Source: Dicaeum eximium (Eukaryota; Chordata; Aves; Passeriformes; Dicaeidae). Taken from it: a stretch of 64,000 nt of DNA. The notes under the pieces were generated by a model that worked only from the letters and a program-made list of their open reading frames with translations, did no database searches and was not told where the DNA came from. Each line of letters begins with the position of its first letter. Within the stretch, counting starts at the first letter, position 1. Shown here one piece after another: positions 36,682 through 49,949 of this stretch. The translations under genes were made by a program, and so were the position numbers. The stretch is taken from assembly GCA_013396995.1 (NCBI GenBank), contig VWZP01009947.1, positions 1,875,437-1,939,436 on the forward strand, written 5' to 3'.

Positions 36682-36764
36682 AAAAAAAAAACAAAAACAA
36701 AAAACCCACAAAAAAACCCCCCACAAAAAAAAAAAAAAAAAACCAAAAAAAACCAAAACAAAAA
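36682..36764. repeat. A-rich low-complexity tract (A18 core, CAAAAA/CCAAAA units)
   Basis: Runs of A interrupted by C or CCC; the longest uninterrupted run is 18 A at 36725..36742. In the transcribed sense it is T/G-rich. No adjoining retroposon body is recognised. Confidence 0.9.
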
Positions 36765-38041
36765 CGCTTGAAGTATTTCCAAAGGAGGGTTTCTACATAT
36801 TTCACCTTCTCCTACAAATCAAACCCAGATATCTGGGGGTGGGAGGAAGGTTGGGCAGAGACCAAGCATAACAGCAGTGCAGTTTGATTTAACTGTCAGA
36901 AAGCTATGAAGGTAGAGGAGTGGGCTGAACTGGGGAGATTACAGCTTCAGCTCCAGACACCCTCCTTGATATACAGAATCCATTTATTTCTCATAATTCA
37001 GCCTTGCCATAAACAGGCAGGACAACTATTTCTGTACTTATATTAATGTTGTCATTGATACCTTTTCAACCCAGGAGGGTACCAGTGAGTATTAGCATTA
37101 ACACATCAATATTCCATTACTGACACTGGCACAAATTCAGAAAAGGAACAACACTGAACTTCTAAAACACTATGGAAATAACCAGGCTTTCTGTGTCGTA
37201 TTCACTGCACACACCTTCGAGTGTAACAGACTCACACAACTTAATCATCAGCTCTAAATACTTTTTTCTACTGCTGCTTCCCTACTTTAGCAATTTTCTG
37301 TTATTTAAAACACAGAATGCAAGTGAAATTAATGCATGCATGAACCAAAAAAAACAAAAAAAAACCACAATGCTCTTCCAGCCATCAATACACGCTGGCA
37401 AACACACAACTGCAATAATGAGCCCATTGTATATTCCTAATGTTTCTCATTAATCAAATCTTGTTTGTATTAGAAGAAGGAAATAACTGTATCCAAATTA
37501 ACTTGCCAATATGATAGCCATTAATAACACCAGAGTGAAGACTCATGGAATGCAATTATGGTACCAAATAATAGTGGTACAAACATAAAACATGATATCG
37601 TTGATACGAAGAGTGGAACAATATGCATTGTCAGCTGCACACATAAAGGTGCTTTTGCACGTTCTTATTCCTCTAATTCTTTGGAATCTAAGCCATTCTC
37701 AGTCCACTCAACAGCTCAGACAGCTGTAAGATACAATTTGCAGAAAGTGGCTGCTTTATGGAGTGGAGGTTATTCTGCAGGATGCTGAGAAGCAAATGTG
37801 TGGGTAACAAAGGTTCTGGAGCTGTAGGAGAATTTCATTGCCATAAACTAACAAAGGAGGAAGAAAAACTTGTAGGTAGGGCCATTATTTCAGGGGAAAC
37901 ACTAGAAAGGACTTGGAAGCCTTAGTTTTACTTGGGCACTTTGTTGCAGCTCTTCAGTCCACCTATCACAGCTAACACCCTGTGATCTGAGCTCCAGAGA
38001 GCACATGCAGCTGCTGGTGGGACTGCAGATCTCCCATAGGA

Positions 38042-38282
38042 CAGAATCAGGGAATCAAAGCCCTCTAAAATCATAAAATCCAGCTGTTAACTCAGCACTG
38101 ACAAGGCCAAACCATGTCCCCAAGTGTCACATCTACACATCTTTTAAATATCTCCAGGGACAGTGACTCCACCACTGTCCTGGGAAGCTTGATCCAATGT
38201 CTGACAGTCCTTTCAGTGAAGACTTCTCCCTAAAACCCAATCTAAACTTCCCTCATTTTTCATGGCTACACTAAGTTTTTAG
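38042..38282 (-). mobile_element. CR1 LINE 3' region fragment
   Basis: The plus strand carries CAGAATCAGGGAATC, TCCAGCTGTTAACTCAGCAC, AACCATGTCCCCAAGTG, ACATCTTTTAAATATCTCCA, GGGACAGTGACTCCACCACT and AGTGAAGACTTCTCCCTAAA, then CCAATCTAAACTTCCCT. This is the reverse complement of a well-known avian CR1 subfamily 3' region (..GTTAACCCAGCACTG..CCACTAAACCATGTCCC..). The element is on the minus strand and truncated, with moderate divergence. Confidence 0.9.
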
Positions 38283-41200
38283 TATATTTTCCTGAAGATA
38301 TGATGTTTAAACATTCTTTCTGTGTTGGGGTTGGTGCACCAGCCACCAAGCTCTGAATACACAGACTGATTTTAAATCAGTGTGGTGAAAGAGCAGGGGG
38401 CTTCACTTGTAACTATATCCCAACAGGAGAACTGGGTGAGAGGAGAGCTTTTCTAACTGTCTCTGCTAGAATACTAAGGGGGAGGCTGTGGTATGAACAC
38501 ATGTATTATTCATGTGCCTGATGCTCTATGAAAGCTGGAAAAGCTTTCACATGGCACAAATCTGTAGGAAACCAAGCCTCATTAATTTGCTGCTCAGTGA
38601 ATATTTGCTTATTCCAACCTAGCTATCAGTGCAGACACTGTAAACTTATTTATTTTCTCCAATTCCAAACTAAGTGTGAGTCTAAGGTTTTGGCATTTGG
38701 CCCACAGCTGACAAGGGATGCAAGGAAGATGAACAAGCCTGATAGAATTGTAGGACTATTCCTCACTCTGTGACCAGTTAGTTCACTTGACACAGTTAAA
38801 AAAATGCCAATAAAATGAAACAAAGACAAAAAAAAGTAGCAAGCTTCTAGGAAGCCCAAATATCTTACAAGTACTTAAAATTTTATGAAGTATTTTAGGA
38901 TTTAATTCTAACTACTCACATGCCCCTTATTGGAATTAATGCAGCATCTTTGTTATACTTCAGGAAGAAGATAATTTACTCTGCAGATATTCTCTGAAGA
39001 AAACATGATTATCACAGCTGGGGACAAGCCAAGCCCAGTCTCCTGTGCTGCCCTGACACATGGTAATCAATGGCTCACACCCCAGTGAAGGAGTGTTCCA
39101 GAGGCCAGTACTCAGAACACCCAGCCAGGGAAGAACCTTGACCACCTGATGCTCAGAATTTGCTGAAGGCAAAGGTCATCTCTTTGCCTGTTATATCCCT
39201 GTTATTGTGTGTCTGTTTCTCATTCCAGCTGCCACAGGGGTAAGTGAGGAATGGCTGTGCTGACATGGAAATACTGCATCAGTTCTGGCCACTGCCACTG
39301 AGCTGCTGCAGGTAGTGACAGCAGCACAGATCAGCAGTGTCAAAACTGGTCTGAAAAATTATTTCATTATAGGAATGGAAGATGTGGTTTTAAAATTGTC
39401 TTGCTTGGGTATATGAACTGAATTCTTGCTGTTGATCAGTCAAGAAGATGTGTTGTTTAGGAATTCTTGAAGACAGAAGAAACTATAAACAGGATATTTT
39501 GGGATTTTCTTTTTTTTTTTTTTTCCTTAAAGAATTCTAAATTAAAAAGGAGACAGCATTTCAAAACAGCCACTAAAGGATGGATTTTCCCATCTTTCCA
39601 TATCCCAGAACTACTCAAAAAGCTAAACACAATTAACTCTGAGCAAAATTCCAGTTAAAAAACTCAAACCAAAACCAACCCCCAAGTTACATTATGATAT
39701 TTATGCCAGTAACTAAGATTGCAGGAGGGTTGAGCTTTTCTGGCGGGTTGGCTGGGTAGCCAAAGCACAAATAAGGGGTCAGTACACAAGAGCAGGTGTA
39801 TCCCACTGGAGGTTAAAGGTGCTCTCTGACCAGCTGCAGATCCCTGCTTTGCCTTGGAATTGTTTATTTTCCTGTTGAAAATGTTCTAGTTTGCATAAGA
39901 TACTTAAATATTGATTAATCCAAAAGGCCAGGCAGATACTTTTTCTATTGCCAGCTAGACAGATCAGTTGGCAGACAGCCCAAACTGACTGTAACTTGGG
40001 CTTTCATTAATATTTACACATTTTTGTTGGAAGTTGAAGAGTGTTAACCAAGGAGTCAGAGAGCACACAGCATAAAATACATCACAAGGCATCTCCTCAC
40101 CATCTGGGGATATGGAGGTTAAATGTCCATAACTAGGTGGAAGATTTTAGCAGGGCACAGCAAATCTTTGCTGAAGTGCATCCTCTGCTTTTAAACACTA
40201 GCCCAGAAAATATTTGATTTCTCGTTAAATAGTCTGGTCTTTACTGGAAGAAATGAAAACACTGCTGCATAAAATATTTGCCCAAAACACAGTGCAGAAA
40301 CACACAGTTCTGTGATTAGCAGGGCAGAGAAATGTTACAGTTTGCTGTTCATCTGTGCAGCCCACAGGGAATGGTGGTAAAAATGTGATGGAACAGAAAA
40401 ACAGTACTTAATACACAGTATCAGATAATAGTCACATAATCTATATTTAAGAATAGGCTATTTCTGTCTTAAAAACTGATTTATTTCCTCCACCATACCT
40501 TGCATGCACAGACACCCAAGGATGACATCTAATCAAAATTAATAGGGTCATCCAGAGTTTTAAGTAATAAAGGAAGAACTGCTTCTAGTTATTGTTATCC
40601 TGGTTAATACAATTTAATATATTAATGTACTAAATGCATTAATGATACATATAATACATAACTAATGTATTAAGGTATCTGCTAAAGTTAATATTTTATT
40701 GTGTTAGACCACCTGCATTTATAAAACTCTTCACCTCTCAGTCTATGAGTAGAGCCCACACTGACAACTCACAAGTACAGTGAATATAGAAATAGCTCTA
40801 TGACTCTTTCACAGCTTTTAAGTTAGTAGTTGAAATGTTAAATCCAAGTGCCAAAAAATGTTGAAAACTCCAATAAAATCTTTTTCTGCAGTAATGATGA
40901 TATTCCTCCCAAAAGATTGTAACAAAGGACTGGGTAAAGAAATTAAGTTTCAGTGATGAAGTGAGTTTTATTTGTCTTGGCCACTGCATCCTTATCTCCA
41001 ATTTATGAGTAGCTACTGGTTTGTTTGCTCCCAAGAGAATCCACCTGTCTTGCTCAGCTCCTGCTGTTCTAGGATGAAAATGGAGGCTAGAGCAGAAAAG
41101 TTTTCCTCACATCCCTAGACAAATAACTAAATAAAAACTGCTTCAAAATCTATGTTTGGATAAGAGAATTGAAGCACTTGTCACTCATGTGAGATGATAC

Positions 41201-43447
41201 ATTTGAAGTTGCACATCTGGCTATTTTGTTGTGGGGGATCTTCTGATCAAAAAACCTCAGTGCACAGCCTTGAGTCCTACGTGTAACATGAAAGAGTTAA
41301 TGCCAATGTTAATGTTGTCTGAAATACCCCAAATGAAGGCTTCCTGTAAATCTCCCTCTCTGCTGTGCCCTCACACAAACAAACAAAACCTGCTCTGAGT
41401 CAGTGAGAGTCTCCCTGTGCTGGAGCATCCCTCTGTCCTTGTTTGGGTAAGAGCACAGAGCCCTGTCCTGGGGGGCTGAAACACCTTCAGAATTCTATTT
41501 GCCTCAGGATGTGTAAATGTGCCTATTACACTCCTGAATCTTCCTCTTTTCCCAAAGCCCTGAGCACGGGGACACACCAGGACGTGTCACACTGTGTCAC
41601 ACAGACACAAGTGCTGCATTTCCCACCCCACTCTGCCCTGGGGTTGGGCACCAGCTCTCCTGGGCACTCTCACTGCGCTTCCTTGGTCCTTCTAAAAACC
41701 ACACTCACCTTCTCCTGCAGAGGGACAGATTTATGGCCTCTCCTGCCCACTATTTCTGCTTCCATCAATTCTGAATTATACAGCAAGAGAGCTCCAAGAA
41801 CAGAACAACTCCCAGCAACAATCAGGCAGTAAATACAGGGATGGGTTTGAGCCCCTTTGTTAGGGCAGCACAGGAGGGAATGTTTCATCCTCCCCCAGGT
41901 GCCTCTAGAATTCAAATGTGAATATAGAGCACCTCATCCAGTTCTGTTGCTACATCTCCTTTTCAAGAGCTTTAAAATTAAATGTAATTTAAATTATTTA
42001 AAATAATGACCTTTAGTCCTGTGAAATGGGATTAAAGGGTTGAACAGATTTTTCCCCATCAGGAATTATACATGGGGACCTCTGGCCCTCTCTGCTGCTG
42101 ATTACAGTGGATTTGCCTCATGTCCCTCCCAAACTCCAGCCTTTTAGCTGTCTCTTGGGAGCTGTAGACTGAGGAGATCCCACAGTGCATTTGTTCCCTG
42201 TGTTGGATCTCCTCCTCTACCAAATTTGAAGATCAGTTTCAACACAGCACCGTTCCAAGGGCCCAGCTCCTAAATATCTATGTTGAAGGGTCTGGCACAT
42301 AACATGGAATTCCCCAAGACAAAACCATAAAGCATTTTATTTAAATTATTTTTTAAAAGATCCAATTGGAAAAATGCAAGATGAAAAGCCTTGAACTGAA
42401 TTCTGAAAGTCCCCTCCATAAAGTGTTTGCTACATTCCCTGGGGGTACAAGTGTCCTGCACAGGAAACAATTGTTAGAGAAAGTAACCTGCCTCACCAGA
42501 GCCTCCCACAGGCTTTCACCTTGTATTTTAAATTCTCCAAGGCTTCTACTTTGAAAAATTATTTTACAGCCCAAAGAACAATCCTTCTGGCTTGAAGTCC
42601 ACTCTTATTGATATGCCCCTTTTCTCCCAGAAAATAAAATTCAATCCTGTAACATGACTTTGTTTAAATTAACAGATATTTCACATGGATGATTTATCAT
42701 CCTTCAGCAGAAGGCAACACCAATCTTATCAGCATACTTTGGGTGTCAAGAGTTCAATTAGAACAGTTTGTAGCTGGCTGTCTTATTGAAGCCGGGGACC
42801 TGAGGTCAGCATTGATTGTGTATTTTATTGATGGGGATCTTTCCTTGACAGTTGTTTAGAGAAACACGAAAATACAAAATACAGCTTTGAGAATAACCTC
42901 TTAAAAGTGCTGCAAAATGAGCAATTACTTCTTATATCTCATCCCCTCTCAGGATGCTATTGGGGCCTGGAATCTCTCCCAAAAACAGTGTCTGATGATC
43001 AAATTCTACATTTATGCCAGCTAAGGTTTAGGGATTGTACATCCTTTGTTATCTTAAAGCTTCCAAAGTATTAAAAGCTTCAAATGCTTGTCCACAGATT
43101 CCAATACTGGAAGGATTGCTTTAAAATTGTGCTGCTTTAATATTAACAGAACAGCAAAATGAACTAAAGTTTTCTTGAGTCTGTCTGATGTGTTTCTTAC
43201 ACATAAGGAATAAAAATAGATCAGTGATCTATTCAGAAGCTTCAGAGTGACAATGCAACACATTACAAATGCCCTGTGCTTCTAAAGCAGTTCTAGATCT
43301 AAGGAAAACCTCAAAATCTCATTCACACACAAAGGAAAAAAAAGGTCCTATCAAAATGAAAAGTTCATCTTATGGTCTAAGAAATCATTTGATAAAAAGA
43401 AACATTTTTACTCACACACCTCTTGAAAAACACGGAATAACTCATTC

Positions 43448-43540
43448 GGTGGAAGGTGTGCCAACCCACGGCAGGGGGTTGGAACTAGATGAGCTTTAAG
43501 GTCCCTTTCAACCCAAACCATTCCATGATTCTATGATTTG
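43448..43540 (+). mobile_element. CR1 LINE extreme 3' end
   Basis: GGTGGAAGGTGTGCCAACCC, GGCAGGGGGTTGGAACTAGA, GAGCTTTAAGGTCCCTTTCA and ACCCAAACCATTCCATGATT followed by CTATGATT give the last 90 or so bases of CR1 with its octamer tail. It is heavily 5'-truncated and antisense to SPOCK1. Confidence 0.93.
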
Positions 43541-45664
43541 GAGCAAAGCCATGGCTTTATTAGACAGCCATTGTTAAAATTTGTTTTTATCTTTGATTTA
43601 CGGGAAGTCAAGATTTCAGTGCAAATAACTATGTAAGAAACCTTTCAACGTATTATGACTCCATAATTCCATGGAAAACCAAATAGCCTCAAAATATTTT
43701 TTCTTGAAATGCAAAACAGTTTTCAGAAACAAGGTGCTGTTTTCAGTGTTTTCTGATCACTCTTTCTGCCCAAAACATTCTCTCTGAGTCAAGTCAGCTA
43801 CTCTTAATAACAAAAATGAAAAATCAGATGCCTGCCTGAAACATCACTTGGAGAGAACAATTCTTCTCATATTAAATATACTGCAGTAAATATATTAGCA
43901 GGCTATCAATGCTCCCAAGATATATGCAAGCATTCCAATCCTAAAAGTCCTCATTTTTCCAATTAAGAAAATTATAGTAAATGAAGACCTATTCCACTGC
44001 AAGCACAGTAGGAGGGAGATATGGAATAACCCCATGGATAAATGGTTATATATGGATACATAACTGCACTATGGATATAACAAGGTTTTCAGGTAGTTGT
44101 TAGATACATCCTGTTCCAGTTTGCATAGTCAGAGAACACATTCCCAGCTAAAGGGATTACACTTGAGTGAAAGCACAATCATAACCCTTAACCACAGTGT
44201 TTGAGCTCTTCTGGTGGACTTTTTTTTTTAATGGATGCTTGGAAACGAAAATGTCTTTAGCTTAAATGATTTGGGTGGATAATTGTCTCTTGCTCCCACA
44301 AAGTGAGAATGCATCAACATAGCATATAGACATATTTTGAAGGACAACAGAGAAAATAACGTTTAAATCTTTCTTAAAAGCAAATAACTCTGACTTGGTC
44401 AATTGATAAGACCAGTGATTTCAATATAATTGAATTGAAATAAAGCAGTTAAGCATTTAAGTCTTCAGTAACCTTCCTTAAAAATCAATCTTTCTTTTAA
44501 ACCAGCCTCCCAGCCATACCTTAGCTTTCACACCTTTAAAGAACAAAAAGTGCCTGTAAAACACCTGTGTGGTGAATTATTTTTTTTTTAAGAGATCATA
44601 TTTGCAAAAGCTCTAAATAAATTTAACAAAATCCCCAAAAACACCCAAAACCAGATGTTTCTCTGGGGAACTGGACACCCCTGATGATTACTGCTTGCTT
44701 GCATATGTGTGACTGTGACTGATTGCCTCATCTCATGGTGAAGATCAATAGTTGCTTTAAAAGGAGACAGATTCATGGAAGCTATTGGATCCAAATAGTT
44801 TATTGCTTTGTGCTCATCCTTTTGTTTAATGGCAGCTCTCAGAGTCACCTCAGCAATTACTCTTTAAGTTGACTTTGAGGTAACTTCCACATCACATGGC
44901 CTTTTAAAGGTTGTGTTCAAAGCAGCATCTCCCTCTCCCAAAGTGTTTAAAACAGAGGTGATGTCACATCCTTCAGCATCAGATGGTGGCACTTAGTAGG
45001 AGTTATATCCTAAGAAAACATTACAATCTACTTTCAGCCTCTGGAACAATCCTCGATCTCTGGAATTAACTACTTGTTGGAAATGCCTTGGATTTGTGTT
45101 GTTAATTTTGATGCCAAAGGAATTAGTAACCTTTTGCACTTCAGATAAACATCCCACCACCTGTGGGCTCACCTCAAGGTACCTGACCTACCCAAATCTC
45201 TGAGTTTACTACAATGCTCTGGAAATCCATTTGCTTCTATTATTATTAGATCATAACCCAGCGAGTCATCAACTGCAGTAGGTAGGTTTCATTACTCCAC
45301 AGTTTGTGTAGTATTGAAATACAGATTTCTTTTTTCATTATTGTGTCATAGCTGTATTTTTCAGCTTCTGGCCAACCAAGTTATTCTCTCTACAGCATCC
45401 TCTCTGCCTGCCCTGACCCCCCCTGCATTTTGTAGGGAAAGAAAGAATTTTTGAAAAGAACACTAAATTGTAAGGAACCTCAAGGACAAAAACCCAACCT
45501 TTCAGCTAAAAACCTGCAAAAAAGAGATCTGGTAACTCAGGTACCTGAAAGCCAGCTAGCTTTTTCTCCTCAAGATGTGGTGTTGTAAGGATGAGAGGCC
45601 ATACCCATGACAGCTGTTTCTGCTCCAGCCCCAGTGAGCTGGGTGTCACACCAGGGTGCAGGGG

Positions 45665-45687
45665 GTCAGAGCAACCCCATCTACACT
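45665..45687 (+). repeat. 23-bp word shared exactly with 49376..49398 (copy 1)
   Basis: The word starts GTCAGAGCAACCCC and ends ATCTACACT. An identical word lies 3.7 kb away in the same orientation, while the flanks differ at once. It is too long to be likely by chance in 64 kb. Confidence 0.75.
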
Positions 45688-47819
45688 TGCAGCCCCCTGT
45701 GCCTTTGCTAGGAACACTCACACAAGGGGAGCTGTTAGCTGGGACCTGAGGGTCCCTTGCAGCAGCAGCAGAGTGGGATTCACCCCACAATACCAGAGCT
45801 CAGACACAGGCACTGTGCTCTTCTCCACCAAGTCATTTCTATCCGTGGCCAAAACCCACAAAGCCTTGAGGTGACTTCTTCACAAGCTTTATCCACGCTT
45901 TATAATCATGACTCAGAAATGTAGAATACACAATCATGATTAAAACAGAGCTAGGATTAAACACAGCATCAGAGGCTTCTCAAGCATTTTTAGCTGGGAG
46001 GATTCAGCTATTGTGGCATGAAGCCATGGTGACTGCATGATAGACAAGCCTGTACTTTCTTGGTAGGACAGAAATGGGTAGATCTAAGACACAGAGTACC
46101 TTACTTTATCTTTAATTGTGGAAATAGTATCGAGAAAAGCAGAGAACATCTTGCAACTTAAAAAAACCACCAAAATTTAAAAAGCAGCAGTAATTCCCAG
46201 CCAGCCTTTCTTTCTCCTTATCTGCTCAGGAGCCAGGCATACCTCCTGCTGGTGCCACATTGCATACTCTGCATCAATCATTGCTCTGAAACTGTCACTT
46301 TTTCCACCCAGTCACTTGTTTCACACACCACTAAGAGCAAACCCAAGGTAAGGCCACACCACCAGGTCAGAAAAGCGAAATGTTCACTTATCTGATCCCT
46401 GTTTCACCAGACAAGGAGCACAGCACCACTGTGGAAGCTGCAGCAAGCAGACAAGCTTTATGCACTGCTCCAAGGAGGGAAGACACAGCACATCAAACTG
46501 GGCAGCAGATATTCAAACACTGCTCTCCCCCACGGTCTGTGCACAACACAGAGCACTCACACCATGGAGCTGTTATCAAACCCCCAACTTTCAGCCAAAA
46601 CCCCCTCTCACCCTGCATATCCCAAGGGGCTCCTTTCCCAACCTGTCCTCTTTTCACTGAAGTATTCCAACCCTGCTTCCCTCCACACTCAGCCTTCCAT
46701 CCATTTATTTCTCCCCATCCATACTGAGGATTGTGGATCTCGACGTTGCTTAGAACAAGTTTAGCTCTGTAGGCTCCAGATAAATCGTTGTGTCTATTTG
46801 CACTTCTTTAGAAGACTTACAATCTCATTCTACACTAAATCCCAAGTAAAGCCACCAAATTTAATGGTATGTGTTATTACACGGGTAAAGGAGAGCTCAG
46901 ATTGCTGGCTTTGCCCTGCTTATGTCATCAGGATATCAGCTATTCCCTTATGCCAACTAAATACCACAGATTAGACTAAATTCCTTGCTCAAGCCATGTT
47001 TACTTGGTCACTTTGATTCAACATGAATCTCCGTTGCCACAGAAATAGAAAACAGGGATTTTATGTCTGTATTAGGCTGAAAATTCATCTATTTTTTTCT
47101 GTCAGCCTGGTTCCTAGACAGAGGCTACAGAAACATGTGGGCTTATATTTATTAATTAGGCTTCACAGTAAGCATAATTCATGAAATTAAGGACATTTCC
47201 AGAGTTTAGATTCAAAGATGAAGACTTGATTTCAATGCTATTCACCTCCTTTTATTAATATTCCACTGGGCACGAAAGCCATGCCAATTTTCAGTTTTTT
47301 TCTTTTGTTATCTTTTTTTCTTTTGAAATCCTGTGAGAAATCCAAAACCAGAATTGGTAAAATAATTTTTTCACCTTTTTTTTTTAAATTTGCATTTTGT
47401 TTATGTTTCATCAATATGAATAAGCAGCCAATCCTCAGAGCAATAAGTGCTTTGGCTTCTTCAAGGTGAATCAGACTGGCTCGGTAGCCCATCAGGACAT
47501 TGCCCAAATTGGCACATTGGCACCACTGTCAGGGGCCCTTCCTGTGCCTGCCACAAATCCCTCTGCCATCAGATAAAGGCAGCCCACTTCAACACAGGGG
47601 AAATATGCAGTGTTTATTAAAATAGTGTCAAGTATTCTCGACCCACTGCCAGAGAACAGCTTTATCATCTGAGTGACAAATACTACTAACAGCTGCAAGG
47701 GAAAAGCGGTCAGATATTCTCCAAGGAATGCACCTTCTATCAATCTGTCCACTCGTGTTATAAAAACCGTTTCAGATATTTATATACAGGACATGGCTTT
47801 TTCTTCCAAATAAAAAGGC

Positions 47820-47834
47820 AAAAAAAAAAAAAAG
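47820..47834. repeat. Poly-A tract
   Basis: A run of A preceded by AAAAAGGC and followed by GAGGTAGG. Simple homopolymer, no attached element recognised. Confidence 0.85.
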
Positions 47835-49375
47835 AGGTAGGAAAAAAATGGGAAGGAAGACAATGCATTCTAGAATCTATCTATCTGCTTTCTTCACATT
47901 TACTCAATAAAATATTTCAGAGCAAACATGCTAAATTTCTATTTTGTACAATTCCTTTTGTTCCACTTTATGGCCTTAGAATGCTTTGTTTTCAGTTCTG
48001 CTCCCTCAGTTTCTTGCCCCTAAGCATTGTATCAAATCTGTTTTATTTGGGCCCAATTTTTAAAATGAATGTTGGGTGCTAAGAGATGCATACATTTAAT
48101 TATTACAATCCAAGAAGAGAACACCACTGCCAAATTTGTATCAATTTCTTAAATAAAACTGAATTCATGAGGTGGAGTTAATAAATGGGTAGGGAACTGG
48201 AAACAGATGGAGAAAGCTTCTGGGACTGTTTAGAAATATAGGTTGAGTTTTGAAATCCTGATAGGTGTTTGTCTATGTATGTTGGCACTTAAGTTGCAGA
48301 TCCAGACCTTTACTAAAAATAAGTAGTGACTGTTGTCTAGCCAATTTGCAAACTGGGACACATCTAGCATCATTGTCTTAAAAAACCAAAAATACCCAAA
48401 CAAACTGATTTCCAGCTCCCTTTTCCTCACCAACTGCTGGGCTCAGGAACACTGAGCTGGTTGAGGAGCAGCAGGACAGGGTGTTCCAGCCCTGGATAGG
48501 AACTGCAGGGCAAGTGAAGCTGTGAGAGAGAGCTGCACAGATAAGGACACCACGGCACAAAGTTGGGAACATTTTTGACAAGGTCACCCAGCAGGCCCAA
48601 CACCACAGCTGAGGAAACAACCCACACATCCCAGTCCTGTCCTCCCATTAGGCTGTTTACCCAGAATATGCATCTCCCATAGAGGCATTCTCCTACACCC
48701 TATTCCTCCTATAATTTTGTTTAACAGCCTGCAAAAATTACAGCGTATGTAATTCTCTCTAATATTTACAGCCTCTGGTTAAAACAATTGCAACCTATTA
48801 AAGTGTGTTATAACCTCACAAAAAATAACCTTGTACAGAAATCCTCCACAGCTCAGCACCCCTAAATCTTAACAAGGAAAGATAATTGTTAGCAGTAGAT
48901 TTCCATCTTGGCAAAGCATAAAACAGTCAAACATCAGACAACTACATTTTAGAATGCAGACACACCAAGACAGAGCAGGACTCCTGTACATCACTGCAGC
49001 ATGAGCAAGATGAGGGTCAGGGACCTCAGCCACAGCTGAAACACAGAGCCAGAGAACACACAGTGCACAGGGAGATACATCAGCCTGGCAAACATCCCCT
49101 CTGCTGGGAGAACAGGATTTCTCTTGTATCCACTGAGTCACAGGGTTGCCACCCCAGCAATATCTGCTTTTTTATTCCTTCAGAAACTTGTCATCATTAG
49201 ATTCTAGTCATAAGGATTTGATTCTGATTACTTTGACAATCCTGAAGGACAATGCACTGTGTGGTTCACTGCACACAATTTAAGGAAGGATCATATAATA
49301 CGCCCTTAGATGTGAAAATGTTTAAGAAGTAGAATTTTATTCACTATGGAAATGGGTAAACCAGAAACCAACTTA

Positions 49376-49398
49376 GTCAGAGCAACCCCATCTACACT
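49376..49398 (+). repeat. 23-bp word shared exactly with 45665..45687 (copy 2)
   Basis: Second copy of the same word, here followed by ATCATTATGG instead of TGCAGCCCCC. The origin is unknown: a remnant of a dispersed repeat, or a templated insertion. Confidence 0.75.
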
Positions 49399-49895
49399 AT
49401 CATTATGGAGTTATATCTAACCTTGAAATTCTAAATCTGTTACTCTGCGTTTCTTCTGCTTCACTTGCTTCCCACTGCCACCACTGTGCCTTATCTAATA
49501 ACCTGCCTGTGTTTCTTGAATTGTTTTTTCCACACATACTGGCTGCATGTTTATAGAAGGCTCTCCATTTGTTATTTTCTATATGGGTTTTGCCTCCTCA
49601 GTTTCTATTACCTGTTGACAGCTATAGCAGAGGGACAGTAGAGCCACATCCAACACTGAAGAAAACTTCAGGAATCTGCTCTTTATTGTTCCTCAGTAAA
49701 ACCTTTTAAACTCTTGATCTCACATTCATCCCACCTGTGTGTCCTCTCCATCCTTTTGTGATTGGGCAGGGCGCTCAGCATCCCATGGCTCATTACCTTC
49801 AATACTAATTACCTGTCTCACACAGCTGTAGCCCATTAGGGTGAGGCTCAGCCACAGCCCCACTCCCCATTACCACAAGCTGTGTGACTACAACA

Positions 49896-49949
49896 CCTTA
49901 GTTGTATACCCATTTTCTCCTGCCTTAGTTGTATACCCATTTTCTCCTG
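49896..49949 (+). repeat. Perfect 27-bp tandem duplication
   Basis: The unit CCTTAGTTGTATACCCATTT continuing to CTCCTG occurs twice without a mismatch (49896..49922 and 49923..49949). The unit length is a multiple of three, so the plus-strand open frame simply repeats LVVYPFSPA; no coding role is implied. Confidence 0.95.

Noticed and set aside
46380..46764. Three overlapping plus-strand open frames (115, 66 and 66 codons)
   Set aside because: All three frames being open reflects C-rich, TA-poor composition; no motif and no splice-flanked conserved segment.
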